Below, one piece after another: positions 13,201-25,165 of a stretch of 60,000 nt of DNA (within the stretch, counting starts at the first letter, position 1; every line of letters begins with the position of its first letter). Source of the stretch: Nematostella vectensis (taxonomy: Eukaryota; Cnidaria; Anthozoa; Actiniaria; Edwardsiidae); the NCBI RefSeq assembly GCF_932526225.1, contig NC_064042.1:1535001-1595000 (forward strand), given 5' to 3'. Both the position numbers and the translations under genes were made by a program. Under the pieces are notes generated by a model that worked only from the letters and a program-made list of their open reading frames with translations, searched no databases and was not told where the DNA came from.

Positions 13201-16200
13201 AGAAATGGAGACACTATAAGATGTATACATATATAACATGTACAATCTATAATATGTAGTCAAATATTTACAAAATTATATGTAAAAGCTTCTGAGAAAA
13301 ATAGGCTCAAACTACCTGTTTAAAAATTACACAATACAGAAAGCAAACAGACTTTTGGGCTGATGCAAACAGGAGCATGCTACCCTAGCATGGTGATCTA
13401 GCATAAAATGTCTCATAAGCACAAATGTACATCTCTGATACGCAACCAAGGTGTTAAACTAAAACTTACTGTACCAATGGAGACATACCTTTGTTATACC
13501 AGGGTGGAGGATTGTAACATGCACAATCACAATTGGGAAAATGGTGCAGCTGTGAGCTAGTTGAAAATGGTTTTGTGCTATCAATGATAGCTTGAGAGTA
13601 AAAAGTCATGTTTGTTAACTTGTGGTATGCCCTACTGCACTTGCTGGGACTTAATCCTAAATGACTATAAAGCAAAACAGGGTTTAAGTACCTATGCGTG
13701 TGCCACTATCAATCAGCTATGGTTGTTACTGTCAAGAAGCAACCTAAGAAAAACATCAGTCAATCTCTTGGAATTCATTAATTTGGTGTCTTGTAAGAGC
13801 AAGTTGGTTACAACAATTTCTGGTTGCAGGGAGACATAAACATGATTTTCTTTCTTTTCTGACTCTAGAAAGAATTCTGTTCAGCCAGAGGCTAAAGGCA
13901 ATATTAAACTCAATAAGAAAATGATTACACACCTTTTTTCATTTTAAGTTGATACATTTTGAAACCTCAGATGTTTTCCCACTTACTTAACATGACTGAG
14001 AAATATCATGCTAGTTTAAAGCTAAAACAATTTTCTAAAATGGAGGTTCTCAAATCAAGGAAAGTTACTAAAGTTTAGTTACACTTCCCATTAACCCATT
14101 TGCAACTGAACATGCTGCGATACTTATCTCTATTAATGCCTGAACAAATATCTTTCTTTAAACAGATTTTCACCTTTAAATGGTGAACAGTTATACAGAT
14201 CACAAAGAACTTATACACAAAAAATTAACACACATAATAAAGAAAACTAAAAATAATGACCACCAAAGGATACTTAGTTTCTTGTTCTCTTTAAGGCATA
14301 AATGAAAGTTATAAGGATGATAATAAAAAAAAAGTGTTTTTCTTAAATAAGAGATAGGACCACTTCTGAGCATGCTTTTGCATGGTGGGCAACTAGTTCG
14401 GCCTGTATGCTTTGAAGTTTAGAAAAGGCACAATCAAGGTAATGAGTGAGGCAAAATTTATCATGCTTTGCAGGATTCAATGCCATCTTTTTTAAGACAA
14501 TGGAAAGAACCACTGGAGAGCAACATTTTATTACCCAGTTAAGGGGTGTGATACATTAGCATGGTGCACTTTGGATAAACATCAGTTTTCTATTAATTAG
14601 CAAGCATCCAAATAAAAGTTTCCAGGTTCTTGCATTAACCCATTTTTTTTTCAAACATACAAGATTGCATATGAATAACCTAACAGTGTGGAGCATTATG
14701 AGGAACAAAACATAAACTATACCAGGTTACTTCGCGTGATTGTGACAAGATTACATATGAATAACCTAACAGGGTGTAAAAGCATGGAGCATTATGAGGA
14801 ACACAACATAAACTATACCAGGTTACTTCGCGTGATTGTGACAAGATTACATATGAATAACCTAACAGGGTGTAAAAGCATGGAGCATTATGAGGAACAA
14901 AACATAAACTATACCAGGTTACTTCGCGTGATTGTGACAAGATTACATATGAATAACCTAACAGGGTGTAAAAGCATGGAGCATTATGAGGAACACAACA
15001 TAAACTATACCAGGTTACTTCGCGTGATTGTGACAAGATTACATATGAATAACCTAACAGGGTGTAAAAGCATGGAGCATTATGAGGAACACAACATAAA
15101 CTATACCAGGTTACTTCGCGTGATTGTGACAAGATTACATATGAATAACCTAACAGGGTGTAAAAGCATGGAGCATTATGAGGAACAAAACATAAACTAT
15201 ACCAGGTTACTTCGCGTGATTGTGACAAGATTACATATGAATAACCTAACAGGGTGTAAAAGCATGGAGCATTATGAGGAACACAACATAAACTATACCA
15301 GGTTACTTCGCGTGATTGTGACAAGATTACATATGAATAACCTATCAGGGTGTAAAAGCATGGAGCATTATGAGGAACAAAACATAAACTATACCAGGTT
15401 ACTTCGCGTGATTGTGACAAGATTACATATGAATAACCTAACAGGGTGTAAAAGCATGGAGCATTATGAGGAACAAAACATAAACTATACCAGGTTACTT
15501 CGCGTGATTGTGACAAGATTACATATGAATAACCTAACAGGGTGTAAAAGCATGGAGCATTATGAGGAACAAAACATAAACTATACCAGGTTACTTCGCG
15601 TGATTGTGACAAGATTACATATGAATAACCTAACAGGGTGTAAAAGCATGGAGCATTATGAGGAACACAACATAAACTATACCAGGTTACTTCGCGTGAT
15701 TGTGACAAGATTACATATGAATAACCTATCAGGGTGTAAAAGCATGGAGCATTATGAGGAACACAACATAAACTATACCAGGTTACTTCGCGTGATTGTG
15801 ACAAGATTACATATGAATAACCTATCAGGGTGTAAAAGCATGGAGCATTATGAGGAACACAACATAAACTATACCAGGTTACTTCGCGTGATTGTGACAA
15901 GATTACATATGAATAACCTATCAGGGTGTAAAAGCATGGAGCATTATGAGGAACACAACATAAACTATACCAGGTTACAATCTTTTAAAAGGCAACAACA
16001 GATGCCAAAAGATGTCTGGTGTTTGTCCATTGCACAAAACAAGAACTTTATTCACAGTCAATACTAGGGCCCCAATTGGTGCAAAACATTGTCACCAATA
16101 ACAGGGCTGCACAACCACACGCCTAGGAGATAGCTGGTATGGTGAATATAACCTTCAGGAAAATCTAACCCAGTATTACCCCATCAAAAAAGAAACAAGT

Positions 16201-18337
16201 GTAGGAATTTTGTATAACCTCGTCTATTTATTTCTGGCCAATTCAAGTAAGTTAAAAAGAAAACAAATTTCACTATCTTTACTATTATACTAGCGCTAAG
16301 TCTGTCGGGCAAACGTTTCCTATCCATAGTATCAATCCCACTACATGCTAGATTTGAAGATTTTTTTTGCGGCTGCCATTATCAGAAACATGGATTAATA
16401 AAATGTTCTGAATTTAAAGCCGGGAAACAAAGGATATTAGGCCTTTATGAAGCCAGGACAAAGAGTAAAAAAAAAACAAGCAACGTTTTCCATGATGCTG
16501 TGGAAGACCAATGAAAATGGAAACGAATCGTGTTTGAAGAGTCACGGAGGAAGCAGTTTCAGCTCATTTGACAAGGATATGCACAAGAAGCTTAAAGGAA
16601 AACATGACGTAAATTCATTTGTTCAGTTGAGAAGGATTAGCAAACATATACGCTGTATCGAGCTGGGTATTTGCAAAGCTGAAGCGACTTTACAATAAAA
16701 ACCCTTTCAAACAATGCATGGGGGAATGTTTTCATCCTATTGCTTAACACTGTCATGTAAGTTTGGATAAGTAATTTAAGTTTGGCTTCACTGAGATGTT
16801 CTCTATGAGAAGTTACATTTTACATAGCTTTACATGGAATTATTTAGTTAAAATGCATGTATTGATTTTGAATTTCTCATCCAAGAAATGTCTTGGATAA
16901 AAAATAATAAAGTGTTGCTTGCCCCTATTTACACTTTTATGAGTAAAGGGAGTCTCCAAATTAAATAAAAGAAATAAAAGGTGACGGGTCATTTTCTTGT
17001 TATACATGATATATAGTAGAAATAACCCTGTAACTATAGAAACATAGCACAAGGTCATGTACATTGCATAGGGTAATAAATATCACAGCCCCTCTATTTC
17101 ACTAGTCAGGTGACTTGGATCTGTAGTTCCATTCTAATGACTCCTACTGGAATTTTCCTCGTTGATGGGGCAATGGATATTGGATTCAAAGTTTTATAAC
17201 AATATCATGGTCGCAAGACACAGTAAAACGTCATCACCCACAGCTCCATACAACGCAAATCGACACCGCCACTCGGGCCACTCAGCGAGAAAGAACATGG
17301 TTTACTTAACTTTCTCTACCAATTCTATGAAGTTTGGTAGAAAAATTATTGTCTATGCGTTAGTGCAACAAAAACACACAAATTAAGTTATATCCTGTGC
17401 TTCCCACTTAGAAGATCTTCAAAGCGTGGAAAAGAAGTTTCTGAACAATCCCGAGATTTTTATTGATCATTGAACACTTACCAACTATAGTTGTGCTTTT
17501 TGAAGAGGATATATCTGACTGTCCGGTGCGATCAATCAAAGCGGCCTGTAAATATAATAAATCTTGATCAATCCTCTAGGAGTTCACCCTGTTGTTCAGG
17601 AGCGAAACGAAAAGGCATAATCATCAACCCAAACTTCGTCGTGCCTCGTGGATCTCACGAAAACACACAAACAGCATAGCAAACAAGTTCCTTACAATAC
17701 AATGTAATAAAGATCTAACCAATTTGCAATAACTATGAATAATAAATTACTGGAAGCCATGACGGCGCAGCGATTTGAATTCTAACTCGGATCTTGGTGG
17801 ATGGGTCAACAACTAGCAAACACACAAAGATGCTGTTTCGAAGATCATTAGATTTCGCTAAGATGTGGTGCGATTTCGTTGCTCTTACCTCTCGTGCTAG
17901 AGCCTGTAGTGCTGGTTCTTTGTAGTACTTTATCAAGTCGCTTCCTTGACTGGTAGATCTTTTAGTTGGCGTTGAATTTGGACTACTCTTAGTTGGGCTC
18001 GGTTGGCCTGTGATAATAAAATTTGAATATTTAGTGTCCTTTCTGGTTTGAGCTATTACGATGTATTCGGGCCACAAAAAAATCTAAGCATCAATGTGAG
18101 GATTTGAGTAAAGTATCAATGCTGTAGGAAAAAAATCGGGGCAACACAAGTTATTTTAAAAGGGTTGAAAATGGGGTGCCTCTAAGTGTGATCTAAGGCA
18201 AACCACGGAACAATACCCGCAATACGAAAACCTCATGCGTTCTCTTCTGTCGATAGCTGCACGTGTAGGACAAGAAGAAGAGCGATTTCCTTACCTTCGA
18301 TCCATAAACTAGTGAGCGTAGTCCCAGGGTTAGTCAT
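4206..18337 (-). CDS. TFDP1: E2F dimerization partner (DP) transcription factor
   Basis: Thirteen coding exons close in phase: 18295-18337, 17889-18007, 17482-17545, 7999-8081, 7263-7372, 6936-7010, 6588-6783, 6293-6436, 5773-5841, 5256-5404, 4921-5087, 4668-4719, 4206-4503. The product is 522 residues. A basic stretch (about 149-171) precedes the winged-helix DNA-binding domain, which starts [15 protein letters not shown] (185) and contains the family motif [17 protein letters not shown] (239-255). A coiled-coil dimerization segment follows (279-310). Next come the marked-box strands [20 protein letters not shown] and [19 protein letters not shown]. The C-tail is Ser/Thr/Pro-rich and ends acidic. 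DP binds E2F proteins and together they control S-phase genes. The 184-residue leader before the DNA-binding domain is longer than in vertebrates and carries SPTK (18-21) and TPTK (27-30, 83-86). Intron 3 is 9.4 kb and full of repeats. The sequence cannot separate TFDP1 from TFDP2; a single ancestral DP is likely. Confidence 0.96.
5932..6056 (+). mobile_element. dispersed repeat ending in a G run, copy 1
   Basis: Begins GCGTGTACCCAGGATTAGC, continues with ATAGGTATCAAATGTAAAAG and ends in a 15-G run. A reverse-oriented relative lies at 19461-19575 and a fragment at 45111-45170. No coding capacity; probably a short non-autonomous element in a TFDP intron. Confidence 0.5.
8735..9000. repeat. diverged direct duplication rich in TGACGTCA/CACGTGAC
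   Basis: Two related segments (about 8735-8830 and 8880-8995) share a block with TGACGTCA or GTGACGTCA, then CACGTGAC, then a sentence-like tail containing CATACAT/CACATACC and GTTGT. The motifs resemble CRE and E-box palindromes. They lie in TFDP intron 3. Function is not shown; a repeat family is more likely than an enhancer. Confidence 0.4.
9085..9640. repeat. imperfect tandem repeat, about 110-138-bp period, five copies
   Basis: Five diverged units each contain CGATCGCTTGATATTCTTCG (or a close variant), then GAATGTGTGAAAACTGCTAG and a tail ACTTGTATTAMACACGGGAG. Units start near 9091, 9224, 9332, 9462 and 9600. They are noncoding and intronic. The varying period means indels have built up, so this array is older than the homogeneous arrays nearby. 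Confidence 0.7.
10080..10293 (-). mobile_element. possible pogo/Tigger-like non-autonomous element end
   Basis: Read on the minus strand from 10293, the end is TACAGTCGAAGCTCTCTGAG, followed by three copies of a CTCTCGTAAGC motif (plus strand GCTTACGAGAGC at about 10110, 10181 and 10263). This layout resembles TIR-proximal repeats of pogo/Tigger MITEs. I did not find the other terminus. Confidence 0.35.
10307..13344. repeat. 1113-bp tandem triplication, last copy truncated
   Basis: Copies start at 10307, 11420 and 12533, so the spacing is exactly 1113 bp twice. The third stops matching near 13344 after about 812 bp. No gene is inside; the unit has short AT-rich ORFs only. Each unit contains a small internal duplication, GTGCTGAGCTCAATTAATGA twice about 38 bp apart. 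Copies 1 and 2 are identical over most of their length but differ in the first 150 bp; copies 2 and 3 are identical there but differ later. Confidence 0.95.
13345..14661. other. TFDP intron 3, no feature recognised
   Basis: AT-rich unique sequence between the 1113-bp triplication and the 96-bp array. I see no exon, RNA gene or clear repeat. Confidence 0.5.
14662..15978. repeat. 96-bp minisatellite, about 13.6 copies, open on both strands
   Basis: The unit repeats with a fixed 96-bp period and only two common variable positions: AACAAAACA versus AACACAACA, and CCTAACAGG versus CCTATCAGG. Because 96 is a multiple of three and the unit has no stop in one frame of each strand, it gives 459-codon (plus) and 406-codon (minus) frames. 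No splice signal, homology or composition supports translation. It sits inside TFDP intron 3, far from any exon I can place. Confidence 0.95.
15979..17481. other. rest of TFDP intron 3; one orphan plus-strand ORF
   Basis: Unique sequence. The only notable item is an 83-codon plus-strand frame at 16447-16698, beginning [14 protein letters not shown], rich in Lys/Ser, with AATAAA overlapping its stop. I do not recognise it and cannot call it a gene. Confidence 0.3.
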
Positions 18338-18850
18338 TTGTAAAATTCTCAAGATTATACAGCACAAAACACCTCACATTTGTAGCGATCGCATGGGTGA
18401 AAATCGAGTGGAGCGCATAAAGACAATTTGACCTAACCAACTTCAATTGCCCAAGATCACAAGGAATCGCCACCGATTACGTTAGAATTCCTCGAGTCTA
18501 TACCCCAATAGTTGGACTATTGCACACTACTCATTGCTATAATCTCCCAAGCACTTGTTACGAGTTTCAGGTGGTTTTCTTTCTCTGATATTACTGAGTT
18601 CCAGTCAAGCGGACATGTTTTTGCACCGACTTGAGGCCCTGACAAACGATCTTCGCGGTGGGGTTTAATTTTGCCTTCTGATTGGACAATCATTAACCAC
18701 GTGGCATACTACTAGTTTCTGCACATGCGCATCATTCTTTAAATCACTATGTTGCCTCGTTCGCGGGAAAACATACTGCCATCTGATTGGTCGTCCACAT
18801 TTGGAGGGAACTTGCTTCCGTCCCCGGAATCAATACTGCTGACTCGATAC
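18338..18850 (-). promoter_or_regulatory. TFDP promoter region with CCAAT boxes and an E2F-type site
   Basis: Upstream of the TFDP start codon, two CCAAT boxes read on the minus strand (ATTGG on plus at 18681-18685 and 18786-18790). Between them is TTCGCGGGAAAA (18760-18771), which fits the E2F/DP consensus TTTSSCGC in reverse. No TATA box is evident. The arrangement is typical of cell-cycle promoters; autoregulation by E2F/DP is inference. Confidence 0.55.
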
Positions 18851-19460
18851 TAGAAAAGGCACCTTAGCACTACAAATAGTACAGTACCTAGAAATATTTA
18901 TTTGTGGGAACTATTTCATTCAAATGAGTACGTGAATAAAGAGTTTACATTATTAGCATAAGAAATTAATTTTCTATAGTGGAATTTTCTGGTTCAGTAA
19001 CTAGTCGTTTTAGGAAAAAAAAAAACCGAAGACTTGAACCCCCCTATTAAACCATTAAAATCTTATCTATACTAAAACCAAGTCGAAGGGAAGAACAATC
19101 GAATTGTGCTGTACCTCGCCTACAGGGTCAGAGACATTATTCTCGGATTTTAGAGTATTTTGATTTTAAGCAACCCTCAGAAAAAAAAACACATCACTAT
19201 ACTCAAATTATGCTTGTAACAAGCAATTATTGTCGACACATATATAATATCTTTGTGGACTTTTCCATTTCTAGTATATTTTTCTTTTTATTAAAGTGAC
19301 AAAAGCCCCTCCCCCCTCCCCCCGACGTGGCCACCAATTTTTTTGACACAAACAATGGATTCCGTCGCGATTTTTGTACACTGGAGTTTCTTCGCTGTGT
19401 CGTTTCACACACACCACAAAGGGGCAAATTTCATCGTAGCCATATCAGGCTCGTACACAA

Positions 19461-19575
19461 GGGGGGGGGGGGGGGGGGTGCAGGGTCCTATAAAGGAATC
19501 ATCAAATACTATGCTTTTTCCATATGATACCTATTGGCCCTTCGGCCAATCCTGGGTACGTGCCTCCATAAGAAC
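19461..19575 (-). mobile_element. dispersed repeat with G run, copy 2
   Basis: Reverse complement reads CGTACCCAGGATTGGCC, then ATAGGTATCATATGGAAAAA and GCATAGTATTTGATGATTCC, ending in a C run, parallel to the copy at 5932-6056. Confidence 0.5.
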
Positions 19576-19794
19576 TAAATACGAAGCACTTGGGAGCACC
19601 AAAATATTTGTATATAGAGAAAATCTAGGCATACGCCGTACACAAACAGGGCCATCTTCACAGAGATGAACTCTTCATCATCATGTTCGGCTGAGATGCC
19701 CTTTCATCGAAACCCTCAAACTTTCGGTCGGCCATCGCATTTGACGGATCCTGTAAGGGATCGCTACCTTGAGATTGTATATGTATCGGGTATA

Positions 19795-20290
19795 ACGGGA
19801 AATTTAGGTTGATCCTCACTAGGACGCAAGCGCAAGCGTGCGCAAGCGTGCGCAAACGGAAGTGCAACAAGTGAGAATCGGTCAAACCACACCGGTAGAC
19901 CAAGCTCTGCCGATGAGTAATTTGAACCGCCCGGCTCCGACCGATTCACCTCGATCACTTTCCCTATAGAAAAAAGTGATAGTGATAGAGGGAATTCTAA
20001 ATTTCACCGAACATCGCTAGAACGGCCACAAATTCATCACGTTGGATTGAATTTATTACAATTTTATGTAAGAATACTAGCATAAAGTAAACAACAGTGA
20101 CACCATATCAATGGTCAATGTGCCGGTCAGTTCAAATTACTCATTGACAGAGCTTGGGCTACCTGTGGTCAAACACAAGAAAGAAAATCAAGCAGTTGCG
20201 TTCTCTTGCGCTTCCGCTCGCGTTCTAGTGAGAATCGGAAAATTACGTGCGTTCCGCTTGCGTACAAGTGAGAACCAACCTATCACGGGA
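19795..20290. mobile_element. inverted repeat pair (fold-back element)
   Basis: The segment 19795-19935 and the segment 20120-20285 are diverged inverted copies. Both contain AATTACTCAT, then CAGAGCTTGG, a CTCACT(T/A)G..GAATCGG block and runs of CGCTTGCG-type sequence. About 185 bp separates them. No transposase is present. Confidence 0.5.
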
Positions 20291-23200
20291 AATAACGACA
20301 TTTAACACTTAATGCTCCATATAAGTGTGTAAGAAAAACAATCTTCCATTAGAGTCATAACCAAGCCGTAAACTCTGCGAGCCCATCCCCCCCCCCCCCC
20401 CCCCCCCCAACCCCCGTGTTGTTAAGGTCTTTGTATCGGGAAAAGTCAAACAATTCTTTAACCTACGGTTTCTTACGGAACTTACGTATAACTGTGCCGC
20501 AAAAAGAGGTAATCTCAGTAATGAGCCATAACACATTGTTTCATACAGGCTGTGACTAGGGATGTGTTAGTTAGCCACGCAGACGTACAGACGTGTAGCC
20601 AGTTGGCGAGAAAAGAGCGCAGCCATACATGTCATATGTCAAAAGATTTGGCGATTTTTCTTACAAACTAACACACGAAAAACCGCTTTTTGACGGCAAA
20701 TGGTAAATGTATCCTACGCCTACCCCTGGCTGTATATACGTAGTTTAAATGTAACAACAGCCAAAGAATCATGTGCACCGGAAGGCACTCAGGCCCCACT
20801 CACTACACCACCAATTTTTACCTTTCTTAGGATCCTGAATTTTAAACCAATACACTGAAGCCTGCCCCACACACAGTGAACTGATACACCAAGAAACTGC
20901 ACTGCTGCCTTTACTTAGGAGCCAGAGTAGATAGAAGCCAAAGTTATCAAAACACTGGGTGGTGGAGTCATTATATTCATACCCAATCGTGCCAGCGAAT
21001 GCGCACATTCTTAGGCGCGTCTATCGCACACAGCATGCAAAATAGTGCAATAGTCACACAGCGTATCTAGCTTGGGAGGGGGTCCCCTTCAAAAGGCATT
21101 ATGGTGGCTATAGACAAATTTAACCAGACCCCTCCCCCTCCAACACCAGCCCCGGATCTTCTTCAATCTGTGCGTGTGAAAGGGGTGTGATTTGGAGAGT
21201 AAACAGACTCGCAATCAAGTAAATGCTGCTATGATTGGATCCACAGGTTCTTTTGCGAGGCCCTTTGAGTCCTGGTAACACGTATACTTTGCTTTGTTTG
21301 AAAAGCAACAGCATCCATAGCCTGCGGACGCGGCACGAGGTTTTATACTTATTTTGGGACGGTTAGTTGATCACAAAGCCTCGGGTCCGATTTTCATGCG
21401 TTCCTAATTGTTCAATAGCGCGCCTATGGAATCTATGTGATTGCGCCGCGATTGTTGGTGGTTGACCCCGTCTGTCGAACCAAACATATAATGTATTGCC
21501 ACCAAGAGCTTATACTGAGGAGCCAATTAGCAAAATATGATGCCCCGAGGGACCATGGAATTCAATGGTGGCGGGGAACATTTTGTTTACTTAATTGGTC
21601 AAATGGTAATAGGGTCTGAAAGGGGGGGGGGGAAGGGGTCGTACGGGCCTGCGTCGACACATACTAGGACCTGGTTCATAGCACTGGACGAGACAAAGAA
21701 CTACACACTAAATTATGGGAAAAACGCATAGTCAACGATATCATTATAAACAAACGCATAAGAAAAGCCAGTTACACCTTTGTTATTGTTTTCATCGAAT
21801 ATTAAAATCTCGAGATAACCGCCTACTAAAAATTTCTAATCGGAAATAACCCAATGGTTTTCTCAAATCTGTCGATGGAAATTGATTTTTTCCCACATTT
21901 TTTTTTCTCGCATTTGCTATTTTACCAAATAGCGGCCGAGAGAGATTCTCTTTTAGGAGAACACCACAAAGTGAAAAACTAAAAATAAAGAACTGTAAAG
22001 TCTTAACAATTACATCATTATCATCATTAGGAATAGCAGTAGTAGTAATGTCAAAACAACAACGTAGCTACTAAAATAAAAGGCACGACAAAGGAATAAG
22101 TTGATCAGGCACATTTAACATGGCCGCGCACTCGGCAAAAAAATAATAAAAAAAAACAGCAAAAACAGGTGTGCAATACAAACAAAAATACACAAAAATT
22201 GCTACATAAAGGGAGTCAAACCCCTTTCGTGCAGAATGACGCCTAAAAAATTCGAAAACGACCTTTAATGTCGATTTTGTGGGCTCTTGCGCACTTTTTT
22301 TTAACTTTCTAACCTCCAACCTTTTACATCCGTTGTTAAAGACGCGCCTTCTGCCGCTTGGTGTATATTTCACATCACGTCTAGATGCGAGAACGGATGC
22401 GCGGGAAAAAACACACATTATTACCGGGCCCAGCAGAAATGCTGTGTTGTTTGCGCACTGCCATAATGAGCCTTTTAGGGAGGGGTGTGATATAGGCGGC
22501 GCAACAGCTGAACTATGGAGAGGGGAGATTTTGTCCAAAATTAATTGTTGTGGCGAAACTTATCACCATGTTCTACCATTTTACCCCAATACAGATTTTT
22601 TTGGATGGGGAAGGGGGGCAATGCCCTCCAAGATATAGAAGTAAACAAATAATTGCTGTTGACCTTTATGTGTCAGTTGTAAAAATTACGGTGATAGAAA
22701 CAAGGCACGAGAAGGACAAGTATGTGAAGTGCAATAACTCTAACACAAAAATAATGCGGAGACATGATATCGAATCTCGACTCGCGCGACCCTTTAGGCA
22801 TTTCAGCTAGACGTGACGTCACATTTAAGTGAACCAATTACAAGAGTTCCCCCGGTTCGGTAATGTCAGATTATTAAAGGAATGTCTAAAAGGCCATTTG
22901 GACTGTAATTATGTAAGTCATGCTATTATAACTAATAATTTATACACGTGAGCTGCGAACCCCGCAGTTGTCGCACATGTGGAGTCCGCTGAGCGCCTCC
23001 TATATACGCCTATCCGTGGGTGCTTTTCCTCTAGATTAAGTCTTCTTAGGCGTTGTAGGAACCTTGCTTAAGCGTTAAACGCGAAGAATGCGCTATTGGA
23101 GTTTTGCTATTAAAGCGCTAATAAAAAACTATGACCTCAGAATATTGCTTTTTTTCTTTACCCTATCTTTTTGGTTTTCAAAGTGCTGTTAGAATTTCAT

Positions 23201-24899
23201 GGGCTGTGAGACTTGTTGTTTGACTACTTTTAACAAAAGTGCATTTAATCAGTAAGGAACGTTATACTTGAGTTTAGCCTTTTTTACTACACAAAGCACC
23301 CGTGACCCTACGACACTGGAAATTCATTCAAACAAAACAATAGCAAAATGATGCAAAAGATGTTTTACTAATGAGAAATAAGATCTTTTGAAGTTTTTCT
23401 GTGATTGAACTATGCAAAGAAGCCAGGCTAGCCCTGCACTTATCGCATCCTTTATTATTATGAGGGATATGAACGAGGGCATCTAAGAGAAGTTTCAAGG
23501 AGATTGCCTCCAAGTGACACAGACCCAAAGGCGCAATGAGCGTTAGGGATGACATAACCTGATTTTTTACAAGCGACAAGCGATTTTGCCAAGCGACAAA
23601 ATTACAATATTTTCAGTGAGTTTACCTTTTAGAGAAGTCCAGGGTCCTTAGGGGTCGAGGGATATACACTGATGCTTCTCATAGGGCTTTTTTGCACTCA
23701 AGTAGTTCGATCCTAGTGGTCGCGCCGCAATAAGGCAATACCAGCATACATCTATGAGGCTCGAAATTTATAGTGCCCTCATTTTACTTGTTGGGGGTGG
23801 GGTGGGAATACCGACTTGAGTACCTAACGGGGAAGAGGTCAGGTAATGATATACCGTGCGTCAATGTGTACATCAGCGGTTACGTTTCGTATTGAAGATT
23901 AGGCCGGTTCATAGGTCAGTTTGAATAGTCTCTAGCAGCGGCTACTGGACAACTTTACTTCAAAGTGATGACTAACGCTTGTTAGTGCCGAATAAACTAT
24001 TTATTCCTACTTCAACTGCCTGTATTTGGTTTCGCTCCTCCAGCGAGCTCTGTCCCTACGCGCTTAAAGGCTTTCAAACGAGGCGCTATGTAACCGCCGC
24101 CTGACTCGACCCCAAGCCGCGAAGACATCACTTTGGAGTAAAGCTATCCTATAGCCCGTGGGCAAATATTGCGGCGAGTTTTGACTGCAGGCAGGCTTTA
24201 AAGTGGGACAGAGGTCTGGGGCCGAGGTCTGGGGCTGAGGTCCACCCCTACCGTACCCAAGGAACTCCTGCAGGAGGGATGGGGGGGGGGGGGGGGGGGG
24301 AGGGTCCATCCATCGCGATCGACGACTTTGGCTGGTTTCTGTCAAAAAACACCAAAAACCATTAGTATTAACAATGGGGGTGGGAGGGGGTGGAAGGGGG
24401 TGTCGGATGCCTGAGTTGTGGAGACACGGGCAATACTCTTATGCGTGAGCGATTTCATTTCTCATAAGCTCTTCGTCTTGCGGTGTCCCACAACCAACCT
24501 GCCGTCACGTGGTATCTAAAAATAGACGGAACAGTCGAGCTTAGTAAGCCGATCTGGAATAGCCGATCTTAAGAGTTGCCTGAAAAACGAAGAGGCCGGG
24601 CGCTTCGCCCGATATAACGGCTTTTCCGGGAGCTTTTCTGGGGCGCTAGCCGAAGTCTGTTTCGCAGGCTGAGATAAGTTGTACATTTTGTCACCTCACT
24701 TGCCACATACCTCCACGCTTACTTCATTCCCCTCAGCAACACTGAATAGATATACCCTCGACCATGCTATTTTTTTATATTACACTCTATACTAAACTAA
24801 ACCGCTCAATCCTTTCGAGCCGCGACACGGATAAAAAAAAGAAAAACGAAAGAAAGAAAGCTTTGCTAGCAGGGCACCCTAAGATATCGGATACCAGGA

Positions 24900-25165
24900 A
24901 ACCTAATAAGGGGCGGAAGGATGATAATCCGTCGAAATAAAAAGCGGATCAGAACAAATATAATCCAAATCCGCTGAAGTAAAAAGCAAATTTGTCGAAA
25001 TAAAAAGCGGATCAGAACAAATAAAATCCAAATCCGCCGAAGTAAAAAGTAAATCTGTCGAAATAAAAAGCAAATCTGAAGAAATAAAATCAAAATCACT
25101 CGAAGTAAAAAGCAAATCCAAAATCCGTTGAAATAAAATCCAAATAGGATAAAATAAAAACGGCG
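24900..25165. repeat. A-rich tandem repeat (GAAATAAAAAGCRRATC units)
   Basis: A 20-to-63-bp hierarchical repeat built from GTCGAAATAAAAAGC, GGATCAGAACAAATA and AAATCCAAATCCGCC. Minus-strand frames through it are Leu/Phe/Ile-rich artefacts. Confidence 0.75.

Larger units (their letters stand above)
18851..24890. other. intergenic DNA, repeats and G/C runs, no convincing gene
   Basis: Between TFDP and the TPP2 3' end. I checked the longer frames, including a 155-codon minus frame at 22071-22538; none shows a known domain or usable exon structure. G/C homopolymers occur at about 19461-19479, 20389-20408, 21620-21630 and 24281-24300. Confidence 0.5.

Noticed and set aside
14680-16067. 459-codon plus and 406-codon minus frames
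   Set aside because: Same artefact in the 96-bp array; no homology, no splice context, both strands equally open.
16447-16698. 83-codon plus-strand ORF with AATAAA at its stop
   Set aside because: Not recognised and unsupported by any other signal; kept only as a note in the intron entry.
22071-22538. 155-codon minus frame
   Set aside because: No recognisable domain; hydrophobic stretch is of A/T-run origin; no splice partners.
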